Of a stretch of 64,000 bases of DNA, positions 39,908-49,256 are shown one piece after another. The translations under genes were made by a program, and so were the position numbers. Each line of letters starts with the position of its first letter. The first letter of the stretch is position 1. Source of the DNA: Photobacterium sp. SKA34 (GTDB taxonomy: Bacteria; Pseudomonadota; Gammaproteobacteria; Enterobacterales; Vibrionaceae); assembly GCF_000153325.1 (NCBI RefSeq), contig NZ_CH724143.1, positions 371,987 through 435,986 of the forward strand, given 5' to 3'. Under the pieces are notes generated by a model. It made no database searches. It was not told the origin of the DNA and saw only the letters and a program-made list of their open reading frames with translations.

Positions 39908-40357
39908 ATGACTCAACAAACAAAGTGGAAGTATTTCCAAGACGGTCAGCATTACATGAGCACATGGCCAATGCGTAAAGAGTTGGCTGCCGTTTTTCCT
40001 GAACATCGCTATATCAAAGCAACAAAGTTTGCCACTAAGGTGATGCCGGCCGTCGCAGCTATTAGTATTTTGACTCAAATGGTATTTAATAATTATGCAG
40101 CAATGCCACAAGCTGTTGCGATTGCGTTATTAGCGATATCGATGCCATTACAAGGTTTGTGGTGGCTAGGTAAACGTAGCCAAACCGTGCTTCCACCATC
40201 ACTGGCGAAATGGTACAGCGAGATCCACCAAAAAATAGTCAGTGAAGGTTATGCTATGCAACCGAAAAAATCACAGCCTCGTTACCAAGAGCTTGCTGAT
40301 GTACTTAGCCGTGCATTTAAACAATTAGACCGAAGTGCATTAGATCGCTGGTTCTAA
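39908..40357 (+). CDS. yfbV: UPF0208 membrane protein YfbV
   Basis: The 149-residue protein has the family features [16 protein letters not shown], two membrane segments (about 43-62 and 68-85) and [12 protein letters not shown], ending in [13 protein letters not shown]. In E. coli YfbV affects chromosome macrodomain organisation (Ter insulation). I start at ATG 39908; the frame is open 35 codons upstream but that stretch is AT-rich leader. Confidence 0.92.
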   Translation: MTQQTKWKYFQDGQHYMSTWPMRKELAAVFPEHRYIKATKFATKVMPAVAAISILTQMVFNNYAAMPQAVAIALLAISMPLQGLWWLGKRSQTVLPPSLAKWYSEIHQKIVSEGYAMQPKKSQPRYQELADVLSRAFKQLDRSALDRWF

Positions 40358-40379
40358 TTTAGAGTTATTAAACGAACAA

Positions 40380-40405
40380 AAGCAGCTTAATGAGCTGCTT
40401 TTTTT
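40380..40405 (+). terminator. Terminator of yfbV
   Basis: AAGCAGCT / AGCTGCTT (40380-40387, 40393-40400) plus a T-run. Confidence 0.85.
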
Positions 40406-40737
40406 CGTTTAATATTTCACAGATCGTTTTCTATATATTTCGCCATTATTTAGCGTGAGATCTCATCTTATATACCGATGCTGCTTTCTATGCGTACTAC
40501 TTTGTATTTATAGGACAGTTAACAAAGACCGATATATTTATTTCTCTTAACCTATAGGGATAAAAAATAACGCTTAAATATGTCGCTTTTGAGTTGTAAT
40601 TTGATTTAACTTGTTGAATTTAAATCTTGTTGTTGAGTTTTTTTCTTTTTATATCATAGCAATATTAGTTTTCTATCGCTTTTTAAATAAAAGGTTATTT
40701 AAATTTCATGATATTTAAAGGTTTGTTCTTTCTATAA
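40406..40737. other. AT-rich intergenic stretch without a gene
   Basis: About 330 bases of low-GC sequence lie between the yfbV terminator and the DUF6172 gene terminator. Only a short palindrome TGAGATCTCA is seen (near 40459-40468). I find no supported coding region. Confidence 0.5.
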
Positions 40738-40763
40738 AAAAGAGCCACCTTAGTGACTCTTTT
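40738..40763 (-). terminator. Terminator of the DUF6172 gene
   Basis: AAAAGAGCCAC / GTGACTCTTTT (one G-U pair), with T residues following on the minus strand. Confidence 0.75.
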
Positions 40764-40796
40764 ATCGTAAAGGATTTAACCTAAAACTTTATGTAA

Positions 40797-41105
40797 TTAT
40801 TCTTCGTCGAAATCAAAGTCTGGACGCTGTGCGCGTGTTGCAGGCTTTGCCAGGATCTCTAAGTATAATGATGGTAGTGCTAACTTCTCAGCTTCATCGA
40901 TGTACTTGTTGATTTCTTTTACATGAATAACTTTTGCTTCTTGCTCGGTATGACCAAACTTACAATCAAAATCCCAAAAGTCAGCGCCGGCTGGAAGTGC
41001 TTTGTTGCGCTCACGACGTAGGTATTTTTTAACTTCAAATTTCACTGCTTCAACAACGCGAGGAACAGCTTTTTTAGGGTGGGTTAAAGCAAATGTTTTT
41101 TTCAT
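40797..41105 (-). CDS. DUF6172 family small protein
   Basis: This 102-residue basic-then-acidic protein begins MKKTFALTHPKKAVPRVVEAVK and contains RRERNKALPAGADFWDFDCKFG, which I recall as the signature of the DUF6172 family. It has no membrane segment. The C-terminus is acidic (DFDFDEE). Function unknown. It is a single gene flanked by long non-coding gaps. Confidence 0.7.
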   Translation of the reverse strand: MKKTFALTHPKKAVPRVVEAVKFEVKKYLRRERNKALPAGADFWDFDCKFGHTEQEAKVIHVKEINKYIDEAEKLALPSLYLEILAKPATRAQRPDFDFDEE

Positions 41106-41397
41106 GGTTTTCCTAGTTTTCTTTGGCTCAAAATTGGGAGAGCTGTATTTTTCCTATTTTACTTTAATTTGTGATGGGTAGCGATGGCAGAGATAAGATT
41201 TCATGCGTTTTTCATTTGGGGAGAGAAAGCGAAATGTCGTCGTAAAAAGTTTTTTCAAAAAACTAACGATAAATTGCAACCAAATATCTACATGGCTGTC
41301 ATATAAAACACATAGAGAATTATTAATATCTACGCTGCTTTTTCACTATGGATATTAATAAACGCTATGTTGGTACCTTTACCTATCGTTAATAGAT

Positions 41398-41520
41398 ATT
41401 GAATGGGTATGCCATTCAGGTACTATAAAGGTAGTTATGGCACTATAATATGGCTACTAAGAGATATAGCTGTTATCTCCCTTAAGAACCCCAACTGCTT
41501 GGCCGCCGATGGGGTTCTGC
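41398..41520. other. Structured intergenic region, possible RNA gene
   Basis: Within the 448-base gap 41106-41553 several hairpins occur in series: TGAATGG-gtatg-CCATTCA (about 41400-41418), GAGATA/TATCTC (about 41461-41479) and the perfect 9-bp AGAACCCCA / TGGGGTTCT (41485-41493, 41510-41518) with a 16-base GC-rich loop. TATAAT occurs nearby on the plus strand. No U-tract follows the last hairpin. It does not match any riboswitch class I know. It may be an sRNA or the 3' end structure of the ChaN-like mRNA. Confidence 0.4.
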
Positions 41521-41553
41521 TCTATCTGGGCTATGGTAATTTATTACTTTAAG

Positions 41554-42516
41554 CTATTTATAACACTTCAAGTCTTTGTTTCTTTTCATCATATCCATCA
41601 TTGCTTTGTTCTGTTTTTCTTTTTTTACGTAACGAACAGGCAGCGATACCATCGTAACTTTATAATCTAGAGCATTATCAGAGAGTACTTCTGAGGATGT
41701 TATTGGAGTGACAAGTGCGACTTTTAAATTGGGGTTACGCGCTTTAATGCGAGAAGCCGTACCCAGTCCTTCCATTGTATGAAAACGACCTGCGACATGA
41801 ATAATTTGTTTATTTGGATGCGTCTTTAAATACGCGACCATACTTTCTGCCATGGTATCGTCCCATGCAGTTTGGGCTGCAAACATACGTAGGTTTTGCT
41901 CTTCATTACCGTGATGCATTGAGTTTAAAAATTTGCTTTGATACGCATCTTTATCAAGAGTCAATGATTGTGCAATCCATGAACGCTCAGATGGTGGTAA
42001 TTTATTTAAGTATTCAGGCCCTTTTTTACTAATACAACGAACGATGCCTTTTGGCGCATTAGCGGCAATTACGTCTAAGTTATTTTGTTTGGCAAATTCA
42101 ACCAGCGGACGGTAATCACTGTCGTAGTTTGGCCACGCATTACCTTCTGATACCAATGTTCGCTCACCAATTTCCCCTGCAAGGTATTGATCAAAAATAG
42201 CTTGTTTATCCCGGGTGAACTGCTCCATTGATAATGTTAATTGCGAATTTTGTTGGTATAACGCAGCGAATAATTGGCTTTGTAATAGGTGAGCTGCAGG
42301 GTGGCTATGCCATTCACCAACTAAAATAATATCGGCGGTCTTTAACTCTGATGCTAATTGATCGACCGTTAAGGTCTTTCCATTTGGTGATGTAATGCTG
42401 TAGTCGTATAGCGTAGTTAGGTTTGCTGAGGATGAAGATGTTATGCCGGAGGTGTTAGATGCACAACCTGTTAAAAGTGTGGCAAAGCTGAAACTCAAAG
42501 CGAGCCATTTATTCAT
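41554..42516 (-). CDS. ChaN-like iron/heme-binding lipoprotein
   Basis: The 320-residue product has a signal with lipobox LLTGC and the ChaN (heme-binding uptake) domain: IILVGEWHSHPAAH near residue 65, SMEQFTRD, and HVAGRFHTMEGLG late in the domain. Campylobacter ChaN is an iron-regulated outer-membrane lipoprotein that binds heme. A Fur-box-like sequence lies about 75 bases upstream of the start. It is a single gene. Confidence 0.85.
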   Translation of the reverse strand: MNKWLALSFSFATLLTGCASNTSGITSSSSANLTTLYDYSITSPNGKTLTVDQLASELKTADIILVGEWHSHPAAHLLQSQLFAALYQQNSQLTLSMEQFTRDKQAIFDQYLAGEIGERTLVSEGNAWPNYDSDYRPLVEFAKQNNLDVIAANAPKGIVRCISKKGPEYLNKLPPSERSWIAQSLTLDKDAYQSKFLNSMHHGNEEQNLRMFAAQTAWDDTMAESMVAYLKTHPNKQIIHVAGRFHTMEGLGTASRIKARNPNLKVALVTPITSSEVLSDNALDYKVTMVSLPVRYVKKEKQNKAMMDMMKRNKDLKCYK

Positions 42517-42589
42517 TATTGATATCCCTGAAAGTGAGCCTATCGATTAACAATAAGCAAAGTTCACAACAATAATAAATAATATAGTC

Positions 42590-42631
42590 AATACGAATTA
42601 TTATCAATTGCGTATGGTAATAACTCGTATT
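42590..42631 (-). promoter_or_regulatory. Fur-box-like site within an inverted repeat
   Basis: The 19-mer AATACGAATTATTATCAAT (42590-42608) fits the Vibrionaceae Fur pattern AATGANAATNATTNTCATT with three deviations. It is also the left part of a longer inverted repeat whose right arm is TAATAACTCGTATT (42618-42631; 13 of 14 pairs). It lies upstream of the ChaN-like gene and downstream of rlmA, so it could also be a 3' hairpin of rlmA. Confidence 0.45.
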
Positions 42632-42640
42632 AATGTGGTG

Positions 42641-43471
42641 TTATTGGCGGCGATATACGCGGATTGCGAAATCAGCCTCACAATGGAAATTATTGGCGTT
42701 AGCTAATTGTTGCCATACTTGCTCTGATGTTTTCCAAGCAAACGGTGTCATTTGCATCAATACAGTGGCTTCTTCACCGCTTAATGTCATGTCGTAATGT
42801 AGCTGTTCATCGGCAACCAGATCAAAGCCTGGAATCGTTTCAACAGGCATATCATGAAGGCGTACACCATCATAAATCAATTCTTTTAATTGATATAAGT
42901 GGCGTGGTGCAGGGGTCACTGCCACTAAGATTCCACCGGGTTTGATTGCGCGTTCTAATTCTTCACTTTTACACGGTGCATAAATACGTACGACACCATC
43001 AAACAATTGATCGGCAAAGGGTAAGCGGTGACTTGATGCAACACAGAAATCACATTCAGGGTATCGCTTAGCTGCGTATTTCACTGCAACTTTTGAAATG
43101 TCTAAACCATGGACGGAAAGTGCAGGAAATTGTTGGCGTAGTTTTACAAATTCAGAGGTGTAGTAGCCTTCACCACAACCAATATCAAGTAGCTCAGTCG
43201 CGCCATCAGGGAGAAGTGATGCTAATTGTGCGATGACAGCATCACGCAGTGGTTGATAATGCTCTGTATTTAAAAATAGGCGACGAGCTTGCATCATCTT
43301 TTTATTGTCACCAGGGTTTTTCGAACCTTTATGGTGAGCAGGCATGAGATTCACATAGCCTTCTTTTGCCAAATCAAATTGGTGATTATTACAACAACGG
43401 TAGGTTTTAGGTTGTTCGCTATGAGCGTCAAGAAGGAGCGACTCATGGCATAGAGGACATTGATAGGACAT
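42641..43471 (-). CDS. rlmA: 23S rRNA (guanine-745-N1)-methyltransferase RlmA
   Basis: RlmA methylates G745 in helix 35 of 23S rRNA. The 276-residue protein has an N-terminal zinc finger (CPLCHESL, then RCCNNHQFD), KEGYVNLMPAHHK, and the SAM motif LLDIGCGEGYYTSEF followed by IYAPCKSEEL. Length and motifs match E. coli RlmA. Confidence 0.95.
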   Translation of the reverse strand: MSYQCPLCHESLLLDAHSEQPKTYRCCNNHQFDLAKEGYVNLMPAHHKGSKNPGDNKKMMQARRLFLNTEHYQPLRDAVIAQLASLLPDGATELLDIGCGEGYYTSEFVKLRQQFPALSVHGLDISKVAVKYAAKRYPECDFCVASSHRLPFADQLFDGVVRIYAPCKSEELERAIKPGGILVAVTPAPRHLYQLKELIYDGVRLHDMPVETIPGFDLVADEQLHYDMTLSGEEATVLMQMTPFAWKTSEQVWQQLANANNFHCEADFAIRVYRRQ

Positions 43472-43552
43472 AAGAGTAAACCAAAGCGGAAAAACAGCCG
43501 CTAAGTGTAATGCTTATTGATGGTTGTCGCTAACGTATTTTTGTTCTGATAG

Positions 43553-43577
43553 TAAAAAGCCTTCGTTAGAGAAGGCT
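43553..43577 (-). terminator. Terminator of the pgt operon
   Basis: AGCCTTC / GAAGGCT (43558-43564, 43571-43577), with TTTTTACT following on the minus strand, 33 bases beyond the pgtA stop. Confidence 0.8.
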
Positions 43578-43609
43578 CATATTCAAGGAGTGTTGATGGG
43601 CAGAGCTGC

Positions 43610-44884
43610 TTAATGGCTTGGTCTTACTTTATATTCAGCTTTATCAAGCCCATGCTTTTTCATTCTTAGATAAAGCTTTTTACGTGGGATTTGTAAATAT
43701 GATGATACTTCATTGATACGTCCTGCAAACAGGTATAGTGCATCTTCAATGACTTGTTTTTCATAGCCATCAACTAAATCATCTAGTGGGCTACTCATTT
43801 GCTCAAGAGGTTTAGAACGTTCTTGTCCGGCTAATTTCACAATGCCAATGGCGTATAACTCTGCAACATTTTTTAGCTCTAATACATTCCCCGGCCACTC
43901 ATAGCGACAGAGTGTGTTGATGTAGGCTTTATCAATAGCGGGTAAGGCTTTATTGAGCTTTTTACAGCTCTGTTTTAAGTAGTGCTTAAAAATAAAGGTA
44001 ATATCGCTACTACGTTGACGCAGTGTCGGCAGACTAAAACGTACTTGGCTTAAAAAATAAAATAGCTCAGGTAAGAACTGTTCACTTTCCACCGATGGCT
44101 CGGGTGAACCTGTGAATAGAGCAAGTAAACGCACTTCTTTTTTGCCTTGTCGCTCTTGTTCTAATAAGAAACGGCATAACCATTGCTGGCTTTCGATAGG
44201 CATAATATGTGGATTACTTAAACACAAACAACCGCTGCGAGCTGAAATCATGCTACGTTGAAGATCGGGTGTACAAGTAATACTTGAGCCATCAATCTCG
44301 ATAAACGGGCCTTGATGAAGTGGGCTATTTTTATGCAAAATTTTAGCGACAGTATGACGCCCTGTGCCGTTTTCACCTTCAACTAAGACATCTTTGGTTG
44401 AATTAACAACCAGTTTTAATTGTTCGCGTATTTTTACAATTAATGGGCTCTCACCGAGAAGTAGCTCGGTTGCTGTATTGTGCAATGTTTTACGTTGTTC
44501 AATGATTTGTTTACGCTGAGGTAGATGCTTTTCGAGTAGCTTGATCAGTTCTTTAGGCTGTAATGGCTTTTGTAAAAAATCAATTGCACCTTTTTTAAGC
44601 GCGTCAACAGCCATTGGAATATCGCCATGACCGGTTACGATGATGACTGGAATTTCGTTATCAAAATCTTGAACTTTTTCTAATAGTTCCATGCCATCTA
44701 AACCGGGCATGTACATATCTGTCACAATGACTCCTGACCAATTATGATTTAACATATTAATCACTTTGCTTGAGTCTTGAACCGTTGCTACGTTGTAGCC
44801 TGAAAGCTCTAATAACTCTTGGTAGGCATCTAATACATCTTGATCGTCATCGACAATCAGTACATTTATTTCATCACTCATCAT
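43610..44884 (-). CDS. pgtA: PgtA-like response regulator with degenerate sigma54 domain
   Basis: The 424-residue protein has a receiver domain (phospho-acceptor Asp56 in VTDMYMPG; the acidic DDD near 12; Lys in the LQKPL loop), an AAA+ domain and a Fis-type C-terminal helix. The AAA+ region keeps a Walker-A-like GENGTGRHT but lacks GAFTGA, and the Walker B position reads GCLCLSNP rather than GTLFLDE. It therefore probably cannot drive sigma54 open-complex formation by the usual route. It resembles PgtA of Salmonella, which regulates phosphoglycerate transport. It overlaps pgtB by 11 bases. Confidence 0.8.
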   Translation of the reverse strand: MMSDEINVLIVDDDQDVLDAYQELLELSGYNVATVQDSSKVINMLNHNWSGVIVTDMYMPGLDGMELLEKVQDFDNEIPVIIVTGHGDIPMAVDALKKGAIDFLQKPLQPKELIKLLEKHLPQRKQIIEQRKTLHNTATELLLGESPLIVKIREQLKLVVNSTKDVLVEGENGTGRHTVAKILHKNSPLHQGPFIEIDGSSITCTPDLQRSMISARSGCLCLSNPHIMPIESQQWLCRFLLEQERQGKKEVRLLALFTGSPEPSVESEQFLPELFYFLSQVRFSLPTLRQRSSDITFIFKHYLKQSCKKLNKALPAIDKAYINTLCRYEWPGNVLELKNVAELYAIGIVKLAGQERSKPLEQMSSPLDDLVDGYEKQVIEDALYLFAGRINEVSSYLQIPRKKLYLRMKKHGLDKAEYKVRPSH

Positions 44885-47258
44885 CTTTTTTTAACTCCAA
44901 AACAATCATCGCTCCACCTGTGAGACCAGAAGCGAGGAAGATGTTACCTTTTAACCTTGTCATAATTGAACCACAGATGCTTAATCCTAAACCAAGACCA
45001 ACATCTTTTGTTGTTGTAAAAGGTATGAATAATTTTTCAATAATGTCATGACTAAAGCCATTACCGCTATCTAAAACTGCGATCCTTATAGTTTTTTTTG
45101 TGCTTTCTAGCTGAAGTATTGTTATTTGACGTTCTTCACAGCTAGCGACAGCATCACAGCTATTAACCAGTAGATTTACGAGTACTTGTTCTAGTTGTAC
45201 CTGATCTGCTTGTGCAAAAAGCGGTGTGGTAATGGTGTTTGTTATGGTTGTCTTTTGTACTTTGGCGCGACTTTCAACGATGACGATAGCTTGCTTGATT
45301 GAGTCTCGAATATCAACTCGCTTTAACGGATTAGTGGCTGACTGTTTTTTTGCGAAATTACGTAAACTAGTAATCAGTTTACTCATACGCGTCACTAAGT
45401 CTTCTATCTTTTCGAAATTATCCGGTAACTTGTCATATTTTTGGTTATCAATTGCAAGTTTCGCACTAAATAGACGTGTTGAAATAGCAGAAAGAGGCTG
45501 GTTCAACTCATGAGCGAGTGATGTCATGGTTTGTCCAACGGTTACCATTTTCGCCGCTTGGATTAACTCATCTTGAGTAGCAATTAAATCTCCTTCGATG
45601 CGTTTACGATCTTCTATCTCGGCTTTTAGCTGTTGGTTTCTTAAGATCAATGACTGCGTTTTTTCAGTGACTTTACTTTCAAGCCAACGGGTGGTTTTTT
45701 CTTGTTCTGTAATGTCGGTCATAGTGATTATGACTTTATCCTGATTCCCTTGTTTGAATACGCGAAAATCGAGTCTGAGATAGAAGATACTATTTATATC
45801 TGTACTAAAGGTAACCGTGAGTTTGTAAGCACCTAATTGTCTTAATGGGCTTTTTTGATGAAAGAGTTGGATCAGTTTATGAGAAACCGAGCTATCAAAT
45901 AAATCCCATAACTTTTGATGTTGGCTTATACGGTCAAAGTTAAATTGCTTCAGGGCCTGTAAATTTACAGATTCAACAATACCTAGCATGTTACAAGTGA
46001 TGATGCTCGCTTGAGTGTTATTGATCAGGTTGAGAGCATTGGTGGTTTGGATATCTTGCATTTGCTGACAGAAGTCACGCAAGTTATCGCCAAGCATACC
46101 GATCTCATCTTCGCCTGTCGTTGCAATTTTGGCATTAAGATCGCCTTTTGCAACCGCGTATAAATCTTTACTCAATAAATTTAAGCGATTCACAATACCG
46201 TTACCGACAAGGTAAACCGAGAGAAAAATAGTGAGTATGATAGTGATAAATACAACGCCAAATAACATTGTGTTACTCAGGAAAATAGCACTATGTGTTT
46301 CATCGTTTAGATTTTTAAGAGAGTTATCTGCATGTTCAACCAATGTTTGGATCATTTCTTCTTGTTGATAGAGACGCTGTTTAATATCCAACTTAGTGCG
46401 ATCTATTTGCAATCCTAAAACGACATCTTGTTGTAATTGTTGTTCGAGTTGACCACCTGGTTTTAAGATCGTGGTAAATCTCTCTAATAATTGGCGAAAT
46501 GGAACAGATGAAGGGTAATTACTAATATTTTTACTAATAGCATTAAGCTCTGTAATTTTATGGCCAATAAAATTAAAGGCATTTTCAATGTCTCTATTTT
46601 TGCGTTGTTGAACGATCTCTTCTACTAATTGATGAAGTTCATTCTCTTTAATGGTGATCGATTGGATTAATGAGAATTCATTCATGACATTGTTAACAAC
46701 ATCAAGTTGAACGGCGTCTTTTTTAATTCCGTGTCGGTTCATGTTATTGAGTTTCCACTCAACTTCTTGGCGTAGTGGTGTCAGTTCATCAATAAGATCG
46801 TGATGGATCCATTTTAAGCTGTTTTCTGTTTGCTTTAAGGCAAACAAGCCACTATTTCTCTGCTGTAACAGTATTGTGTAATTATTTATTTGTTTTACAA
46901 GCGTTTGTTGACCTGATTTTATTGCAGGATAATAGTGTAGATTAGCAATGTTATTAATGGCTAAGCTTATATTATTGAGAATATGTGTGATTTTGTTCTT
47001 GATGGTTTCGTGCTTGAGCGGATTTGTATTTTGGCCCAAGTTATTCAATGCCGCCTGAAGCTCAGCGGTGTTGCGCTCTAACTGATAACTGGCCTGTAAG
47101 GTTGGCATATTGTTATCTGTAATCGTTTCAATCTGTGTGCTGAGCTTTTCCCAATTAATGACAGCAATAAGGCTGACTGTAATGGTGAGAAATGCCATCA
47201 AAATAATAGCCATAATAAGACGACTACCAATGGTTCTCTTGTTGATATAGCGGATCAT
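44874..47258 (-). CDS. pgtB: PgtB-like sensor histidine kinase
   Basis: This 794-residue membrane kinase has helices at about 14-34 and 335-356 flanking a large periplasmic sensor with long helices, a HAMP region, a PAS-like segment, a HisKA domain with His583 in SLAHELNQPLSAIS, and a HATPase domain (N box VNLLVNSCDA, G1 DSGNGFS, G2 GLGLGLS). In Salmonella PgtB works with PgtC to sense external phosphoglycerates. The start overlaps the pgtC stop (ATGA). It is longer than the Salmonella protein. Confidence 0.82.
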   Translation of the reverse strand: MIRYINKRTIGSRLIMAIILMAFLTITVSLIAVINWEKLSTQIETITDNNMPTLQASYQLERNTAELQAALNNLGQNTNPLKHETIKNKITHILNNISLAINNIANLHYYPAIKSGQQTLVKQINNYTILLQQRNSGLFALKQTENSLKWIHHDLIDELTPLRQEVEWKLNNMNRHGIKKDAVQLDVVNNVMNEFSLIQSITIKENELHQLVEEIVQQRKNRDIENAFNFIGHKITELNAISKNISNYPSSVPFRQLLERFTTILKPGGQLEQQLQQDVVLGLQIDRTKLDIKQRLYQQEEMIQTLVEHADNSLKNLNDETHSAIFLSNTMLFGVVFITIILTIFLSVYLVGNGIVNRLNLLSKDLYAVAKGDLNAKIATTGEDEIGMLGDNLRDFCQQMQDIQTTNALNLINNTQASIITCNMLGIVESVNLQALKQFNFDRISQHQKLWDLFDSSVSHKLIQLFHQKSPLRQLGAYKLTVTFSTDINSIFYLRLDFRVFKQGNQDKVIITMTDITEQEKTTRWLESKVTEKTQSLILRNQQLKAEIEDRKRIEGDLIATQDELIQAAKMVTVGQTMTSLAHELNQPLSAISTRLFSAKLAIDNQKYDKLPDNFEKIEDLVTRMSKLITSLRNFAKKQSATNPLKRVDIRDSIKQAIVIVESRAKVQKTTITNTITTPLFAQADQVQLEQVLVNLLVNSCDAVASCEERQITILQLESTKKTIRIAVLDSGNGFSHDIIEKLFIPFTTTKDVGLGLGLSICGSIMTRLKGNIFLASGLTGGAMIVLELKKDDE

Positions 47259-48505
47259 TGCAATGCCGGATTCCTGTTAATAATCTTTTGGCTTAATGCG
47301 ATAGCTTGCTCAAGTTGCGCTGCCATTTTTCCCCGCCATTGCTGTCTAAAATAATCAACTTGCGGGTTATCTCTAAATAAAGGTAACTCATGATATATCT
47401 TATTTTTTAAATCATCTATGCCAATTGGTGAGGTCGAAGCCAAGTGTTTTGCATGAAGAAAATCAACATGTTGTTGTTTTGTTAATTTATTTGATGAGGC
47501 TTCAATCGAATGCAGCAATTGCCATACTTGGTTTAATTGGGGCAGTTGACTACTGATGGTTTGTTCAAAAAGGTGCTTTACTAAGCCTGAACGTTGCTGA
47601 ATTACATCGTAATCTAGTGATTCAACGTTAAATGTATTTTTAATAAACTCGTCTCGATTAATATCGCTATTATTGGCGAGTTGCTCGTTAATTGTTAATT
47701 TGGTTTGGCATTCTTGTGAAAGTAATAAACTCACAAAATCTCTCGTAAATTGTGAATGGTGACTGTTTTTTACCATGGCTACATAATGCGGTAATAAATG
47801 GCTTTGTGGTTGATAGCTAAAATCAATAAATGAAAATTGTTTTTTATAAGTGTGTGCATATCTATCAACAACAGGCCCTATACCGATTAAACCACGAGAG
47901 ATAGCCTCACTGAGTGAAAACGCACTGGTTTCTACTGATGCAAGGTTTCCTCCTATTTGATAGAGCAATCGCCAACCTTCAACCCAACCATATTGCTGCA
48001 ATATATTTTCAATCATTAGATGGGTGGTATCTGAACGATAAGGACTGCTAATACTAATGTGACGGTAGTAATAAGGTTTTATCAAATCTTTTAAGCGGCC
48101 AGGTATTGGTAAGTTATTCTTATTGAGATAGTTATTATTCCAAAGTAATCCGAACCCAGTGTATCCAAAGGAAAAAACATTACGTGAAAGGCGCTGAGGC
48201 GCTTTTCTAAGTTTAGCTTCACTAAGCGGTAATAACTTTTGGTTGTTGATTAGAGGTTGGAAGAAGGTTGGTGATGATGAAATGATAATATCAATATCAT
48301 GGTTGTTCTGTTGCAATAACCGAAGCCCTGATTCTTCACGTCTTACAATGACTCTAACTTCGCTTTTTGGATACTGTTGTTTAAATTGTTTGACGATCGG
48401 GTTTAGTACAGATTCTGAAAATGTCGTTAAAATGATTAAATTCTGAGTTGGCTGGGCAAGTACTGGCGCGGCGAAAAAAAAGAGGAAGGAAAATAAGCGT
48501 ACCAT
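47255..48505 (-). CDS. pgtC: PgtC-like periplasmic binding regulator
   Basis: The 416-residue product has a signal peptide (hydrophobic stretch ending VLAQP) and an ABC-type solute-binding fold of the iron/phosphoglycerate group: LIILTTFSESVLNPIVKQF, and IISSSPTFFQPL. In Salmonella PgtC signals to PgtB; here it is the first gene of pgtC-pgtB-pgtA. A C-terminal extension (about residues 300-416) is helical and charged. No transporter gene follows or precedes it. Confidence 0.8.
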   Translation of the reverse strand: MVRLFSFLFFFAAPVLAQPTQNLIILTTFSESVLNPIVKQFKQQYPKSEVRVIVRREESGLRLLQQNNHDIDIIISSSPTFFQPLINNQKLLPLSEAKLRKAPQRLSRNVFSFGYTGFGLLWNNNYLNKNNLPIPGRLKDLIKPYYYRHISISSPYRSDTTHLMIENILQQYGWVEGWRLLYQIGGNLASVETSAFSLSEAISRGLIGIGPVVDRYAHTYKKQFSFIDFSYQPQSHLLPHYVAMVKNSHHSQFTRDFVSLLLSQECQTKLTINEQLANNSDINRDEFIKNTFNVESLDYDVIQQRSGLVKHLFEQTISSQLPQLNQVWQLLHSIEASSNKLTKQQHVDFLHAKHLASTSPIGIDDLKNKIYHELPLFRDNPQVDYFRQQWRGKMAAQLEQAIALSQKIINRNPALQ

Positions 48506-48705
48506 GTTAAACCGTAATCCCTAGTGTATCTCGATTAAATTTTTTATTTTTAAATAATTAGGAATGTACCTATATCATTCAGTAACAATCTCTGCCTTAT
48601 ATCAATAACATTTTACGGTATAGCTCACAAAAAATAGGTGCATATTGCGCGTTATGAGCGTTTTATAGCGATTAATCAGGGTAAAGGAAATAAATGACGG
48701 CTATA

Positions 48706-48733
48706 AAAAAACCGAGCATAGGCTCGGTTTTTT
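48706..48733 (-). terminator. Terminator of yfbU
   Basis: AAAAAACCGAGC / GCTCGGTTTTTT (48706-48717, 48722-48733) is a perfect 12-bp stem with a 4-base loop. T-runs on both strands make it bidirectional. Confidence 0.92.
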
Positions 48734-48749
48734 AGGAGGAGGTGAAAAA

Positions 48750-49256
48750 TTACGCCGTGATTATTTGCTGAATCTCGTTACAAGATAAATGGTATTGGCG
48801 TGGGCAGTTGCGCCACACTTTAAGCATGCGTTGGTATTTTTCTAGCATCGGAACCTGACTATTGAAGCGATGCTCTGTTTTTTCAAACTGAGGATATAAA
48901 CCTTCCTCATCGACGAGAAAGCGGACGTAATGCATGAGCGGTGCTTCGGTAGCTGCATCAAAACCAAGGAATTGTAATCGGCGTTGATCAATATCTTTAG
49001 CGCCATCACAACGACAATCTTCGAGGTTAAATGATTCTTGGAGAGCGTGGTACATCTCCATAAAGTCGATAACTTGACGACAATCATCTTCAGGTAAATT
49101 ACCAAAGTCTTTATCTAGTTCACGCATTTGTAATGCATAGCCACGTTCAACAATAGTTTGAAGGCGACGATAATGAGCAGCGTTTTCAGGTGTCAGTTTT
49201 GACATCAAGTAGTACTGATTAGATAAGATTAAGCGTTGAGCATGGGTCATTTCCAT
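48750..49256 (-). CDS. yfbU: YfbU family protein
   Basis: The 168-residue product begins [18 protein letters not shown] and contains [31 protein letters not shown] and [15 protein letters not shown], all typical of YfbU. Function is not established. I chose ATG 49256 because GAGG lies 10 bases upstream and E. coli YfbU begins at the equivalent residue; an ATG five codons earlier (49271) has no such site. Confidence 0.94.
   Translation of the reverse strand: MEMTHAQRLILSNQYYLMSKLTPENAAHYRRLQTIVERGYALQMRELDKDFGNLPEDDCRQVIDFMEMYHALQESFNLEDCRCDGAKDIDQRRLQFLGFDAATEAPLMHYVRFLVDEEGLYPQFEKTEHRFNSQVPMLEKYQRMLKVWRNCPRQYHLSCNEIQQIITA

Noticed and set aside
41248-41264. AGTTTTTT-C-AAAAAACT hairpin
   Set aside because: Only A/T pairs and a one-base loop, so not a stable terminator; no gene ends next to it.
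41398-41520. Riboswitch (c-di-GMP class or similar) in the 41.4 kb gap
   Set aside because: None of the conserved core sequences are present and no gene starts downstream on either strand at the right distance.
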